From assembly GCF_000787395.1 (NCBI RefSeq), contig NZ_JRAA01000003.1, forward strand, positions 434,001-498,000: a stretch of DNA of 64,000 nt, given 5' to 3'. The first letter of the stretch is position 1. Every line of letters begins with the position of its first letter. The position numbers and the translations under genes are program-made. This DNA is from Solemya velum gill symbiont (GTDB taxonomy: Bacteria > Pseudomonadota > Gammaproteobacteria > Chromatiales > Chromatiaceae). The notes under the pieces are model-generated. The model searched no databases. It was not told the origin of the DNA and saw nothing but the letters and a program-made list of their open reading frames with translations. Positions 7,789-17,452 of this stretch are shown here, one piece after another.

Positions 7789-10419
7789 TCAACTCTCCCG
7801 CTGCAGTGCCTTCAGTGTATACAGCAGGCTCAGCGCCTCTCGCGGTGTCAGCTCATCAGGATCAATCTCCTCAAGCTCCTTCTCAATTCTGCTATCAGGC
7901 TCCGGATCCGGGCTGAACAGCGGCAGCTGGCTACTGGACAAGTCTGACTTTGCGGCATCGCCCTGTTCCAGGCTCACCAGCTTGGTACGTGCACGATGAA
8001 TCACGGCTCTCGGCACACCGGCTAGCTGGGCAACTTGTAAACCGTAGCTCTGGTTTGCAGGCCCTTCCATGACTGCATGCAGAAATACGATGGATTCTCC
8101 CTGTTCAACAGCATCGAGGTGTACGTTGACAATACCGTCAAACTCTTCCGGGAGGGAAGTGAGTTCAAAATAGTGGGTAGCGAAAAGGGTCAGCGAGCGC
8201 AGCCCTGTTGCCAGTTCAACCGCGCACGCCCAAGCCAGTGAGAGGCCGTCGAATGTGCTGGTGCCACGCCCGATCTCATCCATCAGCACAAGTGAGTATT
8301 CGGTCGCGTTATGCAGTATGTTGGCTGTCTCTTCCATTTCAACCATGAAGGTCGAGCGTCCACCGGCTAGATCGTCCGATGCGCCAATGCGAGTGAATAT
8401 CCTGTCGATCGCGCCGATACTTGCCGCCTCAGCAGGCACAAAACATCCTGCGTAGGCCATCAGCACGATCAGCGCATTCTGGCGCATGTAGGTCGATTTA
8501 CCGCCCATGTTGGGACCGGTGATGATCAGCATGGTGCGTGCGTCACCGAGCTCGGCACCGTTCGGGATGAATGGCGTATCATTGACCGATTCCACCACCG
8601 GGTGGCGACCTGCCTTGATCGAGATTTCTCTCTCTTCTGTCAGCTGCGGACGCGTCAGACCGAGTGTCATTGAGCGCTCGGCTAGGTTGGCCAGTACGTC
8701 GAGAGTGGCGACGGCTTCAGCTGCTTCCTGCAGGCTGCTGATTTCTGCTGCAAGCAGGTCAAACAGCTCATCGTAGAGTGCCTTTTCACGTGCCAGCGAA
8801 CGTTCACGTGCACTCAGTACCTTGTCCTCGAACTTTTTCAGTTCCGGGGTGATGAAGCGCTCAACGTTTTTCAGTGTCTGGCGGCGTACATATTCGTCTG
8901 GTGCGGATTCAGCCTGTGCCTTGCTGATCTCGATGTAATAGCCATGCACCCGGTTATAGGCGACCTTGAGCGTGGCGATACCGGTACGCTCCTTTTCGCG
9001 CATTTCGAGATCGAGCAGGAACTGGTCTGCATTCTGTGACAGGTCACGCAGCTCATCCAGTTCTGCATCATAACCGACTGCAATGACACCACCGTCGCGT
9101 AGTACCACGGGAGGATTGTCGATAATCGCTCTCTGCAGCAGGGCGGCTGTTTCAGGGCGGGGCTTTGCCATGCACGCCAGCTCAGTCAGCAGGCCCTCGC
9201 TGAACGGCTGCAGCAGTTGCTGCAGTTCTGGCAGCAGATGCAGCGAATCACGCAGGGTGGCAAAATCGCGCGGGCGTGCACTTCTCAGTGCAACACGTGC
9301 AAGGATACGTTCAATATCACCGCAGGCACGCAGCAATTCGCTGATTTCTGCATCACAGCCGGAGCGGGTCAGCTCCTCGGTTGCATCATGACGGTTGCTG
9401 ACGATGAGGCGATCACGTAGCGGACGGTTGAGCCAGCGACGAAGCAGGCGGCTACCCATCGGTGTAGTGGTGTGATCGAGAATGCCGGCAAGGGTATTTT
9501 TCCTGTCACCGGATACCGTCTGTTCGATTTCAAGATTACGACGAGTTGCCGCATCGATAATGATGGCGTCATCGTGACGCTCGATCGTCATGCCACGCAG
9601 ATGCGGCAGTGTGCCTTTCTGAGTCTCCTCGACATACTGCAGCAGGCAACCCGCTGCCGCGACCGCCAGCGGCACATCGTCACACCCAAAACCGCTCAGA
9701 TCGCGGGTGCTGAAATGACGCGTCAGTTCTGCAGTTGCAGTGTCGAATTCGAAATGCCACTCAGGCCTGCGTGTGATGCCGGTTTGCTGTCCCAGGCTCT
9801 CTTCAGTATTCAGGCTTTCGGAGACGAGCAACTCCTGCGGCTGCAGGCGCTCAAGCTCCGCGCTGAGATCTGTCCTGTTGTCGAGTTGCTGAAGAAAGAA
9901 TCGCCCGCTGCTGATGTCCAGCACTGCGAGCCCATAATCATCGTTGTGGCAAAGGGCTGCAATCAGGTTGTCGCGTCGCTCTTCAAGCAACGCCTCGTCG
10001 GTGACTGTTCCTGGTGTGACGACGCGTACCACCTTGCGTTCAACCGGTCCTTTACTGGTTGCCGGGTCACCGATCTGCTCGGCGATAGCGACAGACTCAC
10101 CGGCACGCACCAGGCGAGCAAGATAGTTCTCCGCGGCGTGATAGGGCACGCCACACATCGGTATAACGCCTCCGGCAGATTTGCCGCGCTTTGTCAGTGT
10201 TATGTCGAGCAAACGAGCGGCTTTTTCTGCATCACCATAGAAAAGTTCGTAGAAATCACCCATACGATAAAAGAGCAGCATATCTCCAACTTCTGCTTTC
10301 AAATGCAGGTATTGCTGCATCATCGGAGTGTGCTGGCTCTTGCTGCCTGTAGCCTCTCCCTTGTTGGCGCCTGCTTTTTTCTCTTTCGTTGGTCTGGTCA
10401 TTATTCTATTCGAGGACAT
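7789..10419 (-). CDS. mutS: DNA mismatch repair protein MutS
   Basis: MutS recognises mispairs and starts mismatch repair with MutL. The 876-residue product has the mismatch-binding motif GDFYELFY near residue 55, the connector and lever domains, the Walker A ATP site [13 protein letters not shown], the [18 protein letters not shown] Walker B/signature region, and a C-terminal tail ending [10 protein letters not shown] that fits the tetramerisation/beta-clamp region. Length is normal. The start chosen gives about 30 residues before the conserved HTPMMQQYL; downstream starts are possible. It stands alone between the repeat cluster and the pilin operon terminator. Confidence 0.97.
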   Translation of the reverse strand: MSSNRIMTRPTKEKKAGANKGEATGSKSQHTPMMQQYLHLKAEVGDMLLFYRMGDFYELFYGDAEKAARLLDITLTKRGKSAGGVIPMCGVPYHAAENYLARLVRAGESVAIAEQIGDPATSKGPVERKVVRVVTPGTVTDEALLEERRDNLIAALCHNDDYGLAVLDISSGRFFLQQLDNRTDLSAELERLQPQELLVSESLNTEESLGQQTGITRRPEWHFEFDTATAELTRHFSTRDLSGFGCDDVPLAVAAAGCLLQYVEETQKGTLPHLRGMTIERHDDAIIIDAATRRNLEIEQTVSGDRKNTLAGILDHTTTPMGSRLLRRWLNRPLRDRLIVSNRHDATEELTRSGCDAEISELLRACGDIERILARVALRSARPRDFATLRDSLHLLPELQQLLQPFSEGLLTELACMAKPRPETAALLQRAIIDNPPVVLRDGGVIAVGYDAELDELRDLSQNADQFLLDLEMREKERTGIATLKVAYNRVHGYYIEISKAQAESAPDEYVRRQTLKNVERFITPELKKFEDKVLSARERSLAREKALYDELFDLLAAEISSLQEAAEAVATLDVLANLAERSMTLGLTRPQLTEEREISIKAGRHPVVESVNDTPFIPNGAELGDARTMLIITGPNMGGKSTYMRQNALIVLMAYAGCFVPAEAASIGAIDRIFTRIGASDDLAGGRSTFMVEMEETANILHNATEYSLVLMDEIGRGTSTFDGLSLAWACAVELATGLRSLTLFATHYFELTSLPEEFDGIVNVHLDAVEQGESIVFLHAVMEGPANQSYGLQVAQLAGVPRAVIHRARTKLVSLEQGDAAKSDLSSSQLPLFSPDPEPDSRIEKELEEIDPDELTPREALSLLYTLKALQRES

Positions 10420-10536
10420 ACATACGGCTGCCCCTGGTTCACCTTTTTTGAACTGTCGCCGGTATGGCAGAGCGAGTATACCAAATGAGAGGAAGAGGGA
10501 GTTCGAAGGGAACAGATCAGAGGTTCCCTGGCAGAC

Positions 10537-10566
10537 AAAACGAGGCCAACCCGCAGGTTGGCCTCG
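10537..10566 (-). terminator. Rho-independent terminator of the pilin operon
   Basis: An 11-bp stem (CGAGGCCAACC/GGTTGGCCTCG) with a four-base loop is followed on the minus strand by TTTTGTCTG. It lies 22 bases past the pilE-like stop. Confidence 0.88.
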
Positions 10567-10587
10567 TAGTGTAGTTACATAGCTGTT

Positions 10588-11010
10588 CTAGTCGCGCCAG
10601 CAATCCTGATCAGCACCTGCGGGAGGTGTGCCATAGACAGGCCCATCCTGATTGGTGGTAAATGTTCCACATGCATCACCAACCTGTTCTGCCCGAGGAG
10701 TCGCTGTGGCGGTGAATCCGGTAGCGGTATTCGCAGTGATATTCAGGGTGTAATACTCCTCCTGGCTGTACCATGGGTTAGCAGTTCGTATATTCACAGC
10801 TGTTCCGTAAGTCGTATTGTTGCGACGCCATTTTTCCTGCATAAGCCTGATATTCTCAAGGCCGTGCATGGCATCTGCACGCCTGGCTCGATCAACGAAA
10901 TCGCTGTAATTAGGCAAGGCAAGAATTGCCAGGATAGCGATCACGGAGAGTACAATCAGCAGTTCGATGAGCGTCATGCCTGCGTGGTTATTTAATGATA
11001 ATCTGTACAT
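10588..11010 (-). CDS. pilE: PilE-like type IV minor pilin
   Basis: A 140-residue prepilin. The leader is short and ends in Gly before MTLIELLIVLSVIAILAILALPNY, the class III prepilin signal with Glu5 and the hydrophobic assembly helix. The globular part has a C-terminal disulfide pair (GDACGTF and DQDCWRD), as in PilE minor pilins. It would be cleaved by PilD and join the pilus tip or shaft. It is the last gene of the fimT-pilW-pilX-pilV-like-pilE operon and is followed by a strong terminator. Confidence 0.9.
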   Translation of the reverse strand: MYRLSLNNHAGMTLIELLIVLSVIAILAILALPNYSDFVDRARRADAMHGLENIRLMQEKWRRNNTTYGTAVNIRTANPWYSQEEYYTLNITANTATGFTATATPRAEQVGDACGTFTTNQDGPVYGTPPAGADQDCWRD

Positions 11011-11043
11011 AAGGTTCTCTTCAGATGTCAGCCTAACGCGTTA

Positions 11044-12840
11044 TTATAAATCCAGTCCCAATTCCATATCGGGCAATTCCCAACTGCTGCCCTTTGCGAC
11101 ACTCAGCGAAGTGAAGGAATCTACGGTGTCAGAATCGCTCAAAGTGTCAAAGGTTGCAGTAATGTTTAACGTCTCGCCAAACTCGGCAACCACGCCGCAG
11201 CTATAGACTGCACTCTTGCCTGAGGCTGCAGTACTAAGATGCAGACAGCTGGTGTCATAAGTCTCTTCACTGATTTCGACTGCATCCCAGTCAATATCCA
11301 GCTGATCTTTTTTCTTTGCTGTTTGTGCATCTGTCACTGTTATATTGATCAGGTGCTCATATTTACTGACGCAGCCTGTCGGTTCCTCGCTCGCAAGAGC
11401 AAGCTGAAATGCGCCGATGAGGGTGCTTGTTGAAGGATTCGGGTCAGGATCAATCACATTCGAGCCACAGATTCTGAGGCTGTTATCCGGTACCAGGACA
11501 ACCCTTCCTGTATATCCGCCACCACCAATATCGACACTACAGCTTCCCACAGGGTCATCTTCTGTCGTTGCAGGAAGAGGATCGCATTCACCTATCGGGT
11601 TGACTGCTTCAACCGTGGTATCTCCAAGATCTGTTACCAATGTGGCACCAGGATAAGTTGAAAGTGCAAATGTCAGATCGACAGTGCCGCTACCAGTCTC
11701 TTCACAGCTGTCCTTGAATGAAAGTATACGGAAATTCTGGTCATCAAGAGCCCACACACGATCTTGGGGAACGCTAGTGGTATGCTCTACAGATTCATCG
11801 TCGACATAGATGATGCTTGATACCTCCTGCAGACTGTCATGCACACCAATGGTTGGCGGATAGGTATAGAGAGGCGGGCAAATCAGGTCTTTCTTGTCAT
11901 AACCGAACATCCCCATGTTGCCGTACCAGGTTCTTCCAGTAAAGCAGTGAAAGCGGTCCTGGTTACCCTCAAGGATTTCGGTTTCGGAGGTCGATATGTC
12001 TCCATCGCCGAATGGTGTGCGCACATCATGACCACTCTCTTCTGGGTGAACGCAGTAACCTGCATCGGTCGTCAGTACCTCGCCTGGTGGGTCGCTCAGG
12101 AAGAAATCAGCTGCTGTTCTGGCACCCTCGCCAACCGTGACAATACCCCTGAGCATAACAACGCCTGAGTTATATGAAATAAACACTACGTCATAAACTA
12201 CAGTTTCTCCATCTGTCTTCTTTACAATGACTTCTGCCTGCCCCTCTTCGTTCTCATAGACGCTGATATCCTCACTAATCTGGATGAGGCGTTTTTGCGG
12301 ATTACCTTCCTCATCCTCAACTTCTTCCAGCTTCAGCTCTTCGAATTCTGTGGGTGTATACTCCTTGTCCGGATTCAGAGTGCCGCCTGATGATGAGGGT
12401 ATTGAAGTACCGCCGGAGAGGTAAATTGCCTGGCGTGAAACATCAGACCAACGCACGAAACCGGTCAGACCCACTGACTCGGCCGTGCCGTCTGCTGACG
12501 TCCAGGAGACTGTAATGACAATGTACTTGTCGGTCGCCACGCTGGCATCGTTTGTAATTGTCCAGCTACGTGTAAAGCTGGTATTGACGAGTTCAATGGG
12601 GGAGTCGCTACCGGTTGCCAGTGCTTCAAAAGATGTCTTGTCAGTCACCTGTCGGAACTCGTCGAGTTTCTCCTGTGCGAGCAGGGCAGCAGCATCATGG
12701 GCTTTGTTTTCGCCCGACTCTCTCTGAATCACTGACTGGTACTGGCTGAGAGCGACCAGGCCAACAATAAATATGGCTGACGCGATCAGCGCTTCTAAAA
12801 TCACCACGCCTTTTTGGGAAGCTGGTCTGTTTATAAACAT
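11044..12840 (-). CDS. Very large PilV-like prepilin
   Basis: About 598 residues. The first ~60 are PilV-like: a short leader, then GVVILEALIASAIFIVGLVAL, the prepilin peptidase motif with a Glu at +5, and a helix running into KAHDAAALLAQEKLDEFRQ. Normal PilV is about 150-200 residues; here ~400 extra residues follow with an acidic linker, Cys-rich segments and WYGNMGMFGYDKKDLICPP. No PilY1 gene is present, so this long protein may carry the tip function; that is inference. ATG 12840 is preferred, with GAGG upstream, over a TTG five codons earlier. Confidence 0.8.
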   Translation of the reverse strand: MFINRPASQKGVVILEALIASAIFIVGLVALSQYQSVIQRESGENKAHDAAALLAQEKLDEFRQVTDKTSFEALATGSDSPIELVNTSFTRSWTITNDASVATDKYIVITVSWTSADGTAESVGLTGFVRWSDVSRQAIYLSGGTSIPSSSGGTLNPDKEYTPTEFEELKLEEVEDEEGNPQKRLIQISEDISVYENEEGQAEVIVKKTDGETVVYDVVFISYNSGVVMLRGIVTVGEGARTAADFFLSDPPGEVLTTDAGYCVHPEESGHDVRTPFGDGDISTSETEILEGNQDRFHCFTGRTWYGNMGMFGYDKKDLICPPLYTYPPTIGVHDSLQEVSSIIYVDDESVEHTTSVPQDRVWALDDQNFRILSFKDSCEETGSGTVDLTFALSTYPGATLVTDLGDTTVEAVNPIGECDPLPATTEDDPVGSCSVDIGGGGYTGRVVLVPDNSLRICGSNVIDPDPNPSTSTLIGAFQLALASEEPTGCVSKYEHLINITVTDAQTAKKKDQLDIDWDAVEISEETYDTSCLHLSTAASGKSAVYSCGVVAEFGETLNITATFDTLSDSDTVDSFTSLSVAKGSSWELPDMELGLDL

Positions 12841-12879
12841 TTCAGTGCCTCGCAATTTGTAGAGACTCCATTCATAAAA

Positions 12880-14109
12880 TCAATTACCCCAGTCACGCCA
12901 GGTTCCTCCTATACTGCCCCCGGATCCTCCTCCGGCACCGCCTCCAGAGGCGGTAAGGGGATCATAATAGATTGTGGGGCCACCGGTGCCTGGCCTCCAA
13001 ACTTCACTACTGACAACCATAGAGCCGTATAACTCGCCACCGCCGCTGAAATCTACATCACCGATAACTAACAGCATGCCAAAGAACTCAAAATTGGCAT
13101 TTGGCTGCAAGTCTCCTTCCACGACAAGTATCACTGGATCATCTCTTGTCCCAACGGTGCCTTGTAACTTGTATTCGCTACCTTCTGTATCGAGCCAGAT
13201 CGCCTCGCCTGTTACTCCGTCAAGGTCGTCTGCTGATGTATAAACTGTCATGATACCTTTGACTTCTTCCATCGTTCCGCCCATGTAGGCCTTGAAAAAC
13301 TCGTCGGCATCGATATCAAGATAAGGATCATTCTGGATAATCGTCGGGTCGGCAGTCCCGCCTTCATACTCGTAAATTGTCACATCCGCCTCGTTACCAG
13401 CCCCTGTATCATCAAGCCACATCCCGGGCGCGGGATTACTAGGGCCACCCTCAGATGGGGTGCCATAGGTATCCGGATACCTGGAGCCACAATCACTGCA
13501 GGTGCGGGTCTCAAAACTGCTGCCGGTATCTACACTGCTTCCCGACCTGATCGTGAGATTTCCAAAAGCGTTTTCCACGGTAAGGTTGCCACTCATGACG
13601 TCAACAGCACCCCTTACCGTCAATGGTGCTCCTGGTGATGTATTAACAAGTGGCGCGAGTGTAATAAAGTTGCTGACCGTGCGCTCAGTCGTACGATCAT
13701 CACTCCAGCCCCTGGATTCGATATAAAGGATATCGTCGCTGCCTGTAGCAAAGCGTATTGAATCGTATTGGAAGCCCGGGTTGTCTGTCGTGTTGTAATA
13801 GGACTGGATCACTGGTGTGGCGCTGGTACCAGGGTACTCTGTCGGAAAATCTATTGTGCCATCACCATCAATGTCGTAATCACTTATATTTGCTACGTAG
13901 TGAGCTTCGGCATAGGCGAGGCCTGCCTCAGCAGCCTGGAATGCCTGGCGAATGCGGTAATCGTTATTTGATATGGAAATATCCTGGCGAACGCTGTTGC
14001 TGGAAACGAAGGCAAGCATTGTCATCAGCAGCAGCATGATGAGCGCAATTACCAGTACAGCGACACCATCCTGACGCCTGATTGATCTGAATTTCTGCTC
14101 TTGTTTCAT
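12880..14109 (-). CDS. pilX: PilX-like type IV pilus assembly protein
   Basis: A 409-residue protein with the PilX N terminus: RRQDGVAVLVIALIMLLLMT followed by the SNSVRQDISISNNDYRIRQAFQAAEAGLAYAEAHYV helix (quoted in parts; AAEAGL is the PilX hallmark). The rest is a mostly beta-predicted, Gly/Asp-rich domain with a CSDCG pair near residue 205 and a glycine-rich C terminus. It is about twice the usual PilX length, with a segment resembling secreted GGxLTV-type repeats. It lies between pilW and the PilV-like gene in the same operon and probably forms part of the pilus-initiating complex. Confidence 0.82.
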   Translation of the reverse strand: MKQEQKFRSIRRQDGVAVLVIALIMLLLMTMLAFVSSNSVRQDISISNNDYRIRQAFQAAEAGLAYAEAHYVANISDYDIDGDGTIDFPTEYPGTSATPVIQSYYNTTDNPGFQYDSIRFATGSDDILYIESRGWSDDRTTERTVSNFITLAPLVNTSPGAPLTVRGAVDVMSGNLTVENAFGNLTIRSGSSVDTGSSFETRTCSDCGSRYPDTYGTPSEGGPSNPAPGMWLDDTGAGNEADVTIYEYEGGTADPTIIQNDPYLDIDADEFFKAYMGGTMEEVKGIMTVYTSADDLDGVTGEAIWLDTEGSEYKLQGTVGTRDDPVILVVEGDLQPNANFEFFGMLLVIGDVDFSGGGELYGSMVVSSEVWRPGTGGPTIYYDPLTASGGGAGGGSGGSIGGTWRDWGN

Positions 14110-14130
14110 CTCTTTTCCACCATTTTCAGG

Positions 14131-15000
14131 TCAAGGAATTTTCGCCACGGTACGGTTTCTGACATTCACCGTCTGCTCCAGTATCTTTGATACCTCGTCA
14201 TCACCCTTTAATTCACCTTCGAGAGTGATACTGACCACCTTGTTCTGCACGATGCGATGTTCACTCAGGGCCGGTGATACATCAAGGTAGTCCTGAATGC
14301 AGTTGCCACCACTCTTTGTATTTGTTGCACTGCTGGTATTAACATCAGTACATACCGTATCGCTCAAATCAAACGTCAACTCTGTAATATCAACGACTTC
14401 CGGATTAGTCAGTTCGGTCCAGGTACTGCTGTTACAGTTGGGACTGTTCTTGGAAATCTCGACAATACCGATGTCATCACCATTCTCAACCCGTCGAATG
14501 CCGTAATACTCGCTCGAGGTTTGCAGTGTTCCGTCCGGGTTATCAGGGTCCCCGGATCTTCCCCGGTCATAGGTAAAAGTGATGCACGAGTCATCCTCTT
14601 CCCCGGTTTTCTTCGACACCGCAAGATTGGTTCCATAAGTCGCTATTGCAGGATCGCAGTCAGTAAAGTCCAGGTCATTGCTATAGACAGTGAACGGATT
14701 GCACTTTGGATCAGCAATTTCTGTCGTTCCTCCTGATTCGTCAACGGAGTTATACCAGTAACCTGCCCGGCGAGTCTCCTCTACCATGTATGTCATCACC
14801 GAGCGCAAATCGGAGTCCAGTCGCGAGGCACTGGCTGTCTCGGAGGTCGAACGAAGGTTTGAGAGGTAGATATTCAGGATAAACGCAAGAGCAAGCAGTG
14901 CCACAACAAGGCCGACCAGCAACTCGATCAGTGCCAGTCCTGTCTGCCTGTAACTCTTGTTCGCTGAATAACTGAAATACATCTTGTTTTCCTCTGCCAT
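14131..15000 (-). CDS. pilW: PilW-like type IV pilus minor pilin
   Basis: A 289-residue prepilin with QTGLALIELLVGLVVALLAL (class III signal, Glu at +5) and the PilW family feature of a SRLDSDLRSVMTYMVEETRRAGYW helix. Four or more cysteines (DPKCNP, TDCDPA, SCITF, NCNSS) suggest disulfides in the periplasmic domain. The initiation codon may be the second Met (about 14982), giving a shorter leader. It sits 8 bases after the FimT/GspH gene and 21 before pilX, so translation is coupled in one operon. Confidence 0.87.
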   Translation of the reverse strand: MAEENKMYFSYSANKSYRQTGLALIELLVGLVVALLALAFILNIYLSNLRSTSETASASRLDSDLRSVMTYMVEETRRAGYWYNSVDESGGTTEIADPKCNPFTVYSNDLDFTDCDPAIATYGTNLAVSKKTGEEDDSCITFTYDRGRSGDPDNPDGTLQTSSEYYGIRRVENGDDIGIVEISKNSPNCNSSTWTELTNPEVVDITELTFDLSDTVCTDVNTSSATNTKSGGNCIQDYLDVSPALSEHRIVQNKVVSITLEGELKGDDEVSKILEQTVNVRNRTVAKIP

Positions 15001-15008
15001 TTTTATCT

Positions 15009-15554
15009 CTATGGATCCGTATAACCCGGTAAATCTGACTCTATTCTGATACGCCGGCCATCTGAATCAATTTCCACGTTGAACTCATCACCGTTTTCAG
15101 ACTCCAGCGAAACAGTCGCGGTATTCACAGTTGCCTTGCCATAGTCTGCGGTGAATGTCAGGGAGACATTGCTATCCAGATCAACATTTTTGAAAGGCTC
15201 TGCTCCTCCTGATACACCATTGCTAAAAGTCTTTACGGCGGTATAAAGCGTGCAATTCGCCGCAGCAGAGATGCAGTTACAGGTAGTAGATGTGTCGTCA
15301 TCTATTCCGTAACACCAGCCGACACCACCAGCCCCCTGGGTGAAGGTGATTGAAACATCTGTCGCCTGCTTCACAGCCTCGGACTTGGTGAACATGATGG
15401 CGCTGTAAATATTTTCACCGGCCCGCTGAAGCTGACGGCGCTCAATGATTTCCTGAAAAGCAGGCACTGCAAGAATCAGGATGACAGCAAGCACTACCAT
15501 TACGATCATTAGTTCGATCAAGGTAAAGCCTTTGAACTTCGGTAACACCATCAT
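15009..15554 (-). CDS. fimT: FimT/GspH-family prepilin
   Basis: A 181-residue pseudopilin: leader ending in Gly, then FTLIELMIVMVVLAVILILA and the FimT/GspH feature of a helix reading into ERRQLQRAGENIYSAIMFTKSEAVK. The C-terminal NGDEFNVEIDSDGRRIRI strand is typical of the GspH domain. It is the promoter-proximal gene of the minor-pilin operon. FimT in related bacteria binds DNA during natural transformation; whether this one does is not shown by the sequence. Confidence 0.87.
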   Translation of the reverse strand: MMVLPKFKGFTLIELMIVMVVLAVILILAVPAFQEIIERRQLQRAGENIYSAIMFTKSEAVKQATDVSITFTQGAGGVGWCYGIDDDTSTTCNCISAAANCTLYTAVKTFSNGVSGGAEPFKNVDLDSNVSLTFTADYGKATVNTATVSLESENGDEFNVEIDSDGRRIRIESDLPGYTDP

Positions 15555-16076
15555 CTATGTCCCATCAAAATATTCAACTTTCACAGATTACTAGCTCTAC
15601 ATGATCCCGCCTCCGGCGTATCAAGCAGAAACAATTATCACTCAATAAATGAATATTGAGTCTCTATACTAATTATATGCCAGATAAAGAGTTTAGTCAG
15701 AACAAGTTGAAATAAGTACATTTTATTTATTATTGGAATAACAATAAATTACGCGAATCTGATCATCCCGCAATTCAGTTTTCGTTGCTAAAACAGGAAA
15801 GGGTGTTATGACTTGCCTTCGGAAGCTCTGTCAAGTTCCGCCAGATACCTGAATATTTTTTGAAGGTATGGTGCAGGGTATACTTCATGTCGCACCAGAT
15901 TGGCACGGGCACACCAGAGGTGGGCGGAATTGTGCGTCACGATAGTGCGTGAAGGGTGAGGATGAAGGAATTACTGCAGTGTAGTTCAGTGTGACAGAGT
16001 GATTTCAGGAGTTGGCATACATCGTGCTACAGGATATGTCGCTACGACTATTCAACTGAAACACTGGAGCACATAT
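15555..16076. other. Divergent intergenic region between fimT and urtA
   Basis: About 520 bases with no supportable gene. It must hold the pilin promoter (minus) and the urtA promoter (plus). An imperfect dyad with TGGTGC (15869-15874) and GCACCA (15892-15897) arms separated by 17 bases is the clearest structure. I see no convincing sigma-54 site; TTGGCACGG at about 15900 has a -24-like half but no -12 GC at the right distance. Confidence 0.4.
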
Positions 16077-17375
16077 ATGAGTACCCCGACTAGCAAATTT
16101 AAACTCTCGATGCTGGGCCTGTCAGCTGCCATGGCATTAACTGCAACTTCTATTGTTCAAGCAGCCGATACTATCAAGGTTGGTGTGCTGCACTCCTTGT
16201 CAGGCACCATGGCAATCAGTGAAACCACGCTGAAAGATACTATGCTTATGCTGATTGATGAGCAGAACAAAAAGGGCGGCTTGCTTGGAAAACAGCTCGA
16301 AGCTGTTGTTGTTGATCCTGCATCTGATTGGCCACTGTTTGCTGAAAAGGCACGTGAACTGATCGAGAAAGAGAAAGTTGACGCGGTCTTCGGCTGCTGG
16401 ACTTCTGTTTCACGTAAATCAGTCCTGCCTGTATTTGAAGAACTCGACAGCCTGCTGTTCTACCCGGTTCAGTACGAGGGCGAGGAGTCTTCCAAGAACG
16501 TTTTCTACACTGGTGCTGCGCCAAACCAGCAGGCAGTTCCCGCAGTTGATTACCTGATGAACGAGCTTGGTGTTAAGCGCTGGGTTCTTGCAGGTACTGA
16601 CTATGTCTATCCACGTACCACCAACAAAATTCTTGAGGCCTATCTGAAAGCGAAGGGTGTCGCAGCAGAAGACATCATGATCAACTACACACCTTTTGGC
16701 CACTCTGACTGGCAGTCAATTGTTTCTGATATCAAGAAATTTGGTTCTGCAGGCAAGAAGACAGCTGTTGTTTCAACAATCAATGGTGATGCAAACGTAC
16801 CTTTCTATAAGGAACTCGGTAACCAGGGCGTTTCATCTGAAGATATTCCAGTCGTAGCATTCTCTGTTGGTGAAGAGGAGCTGAGCGGTATCGACACCAA
16901 GCCTTTTGTTGGTCACCTGGCTGCATGGAACTACTTCATGAGTGTTGATTCTGAAGTGAACGACAGCTTCATCGAAAACTGGCAGGGCTTCATCAAGAAT
17001 GAAGAGCGTGTCACCAATGATCCGATGGAAGCACACTATATCGGTTTCAACATGTGGGCTGAAGCAGTCAAGAAAGCCGGCACAACTGAGCCAGCTGCTG
17101 TTCAGGATGCAATTATCGGTGTGACTGTTCCAAACCTGACTGGTGGCTACTCGGCAATGTTGCCTAACCATCATGTCACAAAGCCTGTCCTGATCGGTGA
17201 GATCCAGGATGACGGTCAGTTCGACGTTGTATGGGAAACTTCCGGTCTTGTTGCTGGCGATGCATGGTCTGACTACCTTGAAGGTTCGAAAGACATCATC
17301 TCTGACTGGCGAGCGCCTCTCTCTTGTGGAAATTACAACGTTAAATCCGCCAAGTGTTCAGGTCAGAACTTCTGA
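16077..17375 (+). CDS. urtA: Urea ABC transporter substrate-binding protein
   Basis: UrtA captures urea in the periplasm for UrtBCDE. The 432-residue protein has a signal peptide (about 1-29, ending IVQAA) and the type I periplasmic-binding fold with VGVLHSLSGTMAISE, DPASDWPLFAEKA, VFGCWTSVSRKSVLPVFE and LLFYPVQYEGEE, all hallmarks of UrtA/AmiC-like proteins. ATG 16077 is chosen for its GGAG site and immediate signal peptide; an upstream in-frame extension to 15999 is not credible. It starts the urt-ure cluster, and a strong hairpin follows it. Confidence 0.96.
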   Translation: MSTPTSKFKLSMLGLSAAMALTATSIVQAADTIKVGVLHSLSGTMAISETTLKDTMLMLIDEQNKKGGLLGKQLEAVVVDPASDWPLFAEKARELIEKEKVDAVFGCWTSVSRKSVLPVFEELDSLLFYPVQYEGEESSKNVFYTGAAPNQQAVPAVDYLMNELGVKRWVLAGTDYVYPRTTNKILEAYLKAKGVAAEDIMINYTPFGHSDWQSIVSDIKKFGSAGKKTAVVSTINGDANVPFYKELGNQGVSSEDIPVVAFSVGEEELSGIDTKPFVGHLAAWNYFMSVDSEVNDSFIENWQGFIKNEERVTNDPMEAHYIGFNMWAEAVKKAGTTEPAAVQDAIIGVTVPNLTGGYSAMLPNHHVTKPVLIGEIQDDGQFDVVWETSGLVAGDAWSDYLEGSKDIISDWRAPLSCGNYNVKSAKCSGQNF

Positions 17376-17391
17376 CCCATAACTGAAATGA

Positions 17392-17414
17392 AGCCGGCGC
17401 CTTGTGCGCCGGCT
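17392..17414 (+). terminator. Hairpin after urtA (attenuator-like)
   Basis: A 9-bp perfect stem (AGCCGGCGC/GCGCCGGCT) with a five-base loop and no T run lies between urtA and urtB. Such hairpins protect the 3' end of a highly expressed binding-protein message while letting part of transcription continue. Confidence 0.6.
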
Positions 17415-17452
17415 CTCTGCCAGCACCTGATTAACTACCAATTGGCACAATA

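Noticed and set aside
9472-10488. 338-residue plus-strand open frame
   Set aside because: It lies wholly opposite mutS, has no protein-family features and mirrors the codon pattern of mutS; a shadow frame.
15869-15930. Possible sigma-54/NtrC control of urtA
   Set aside because: A TGGCAC half is present but the -12 GC is not at the right distance, and the dyad arms are in the reverse order to NtrC sites.
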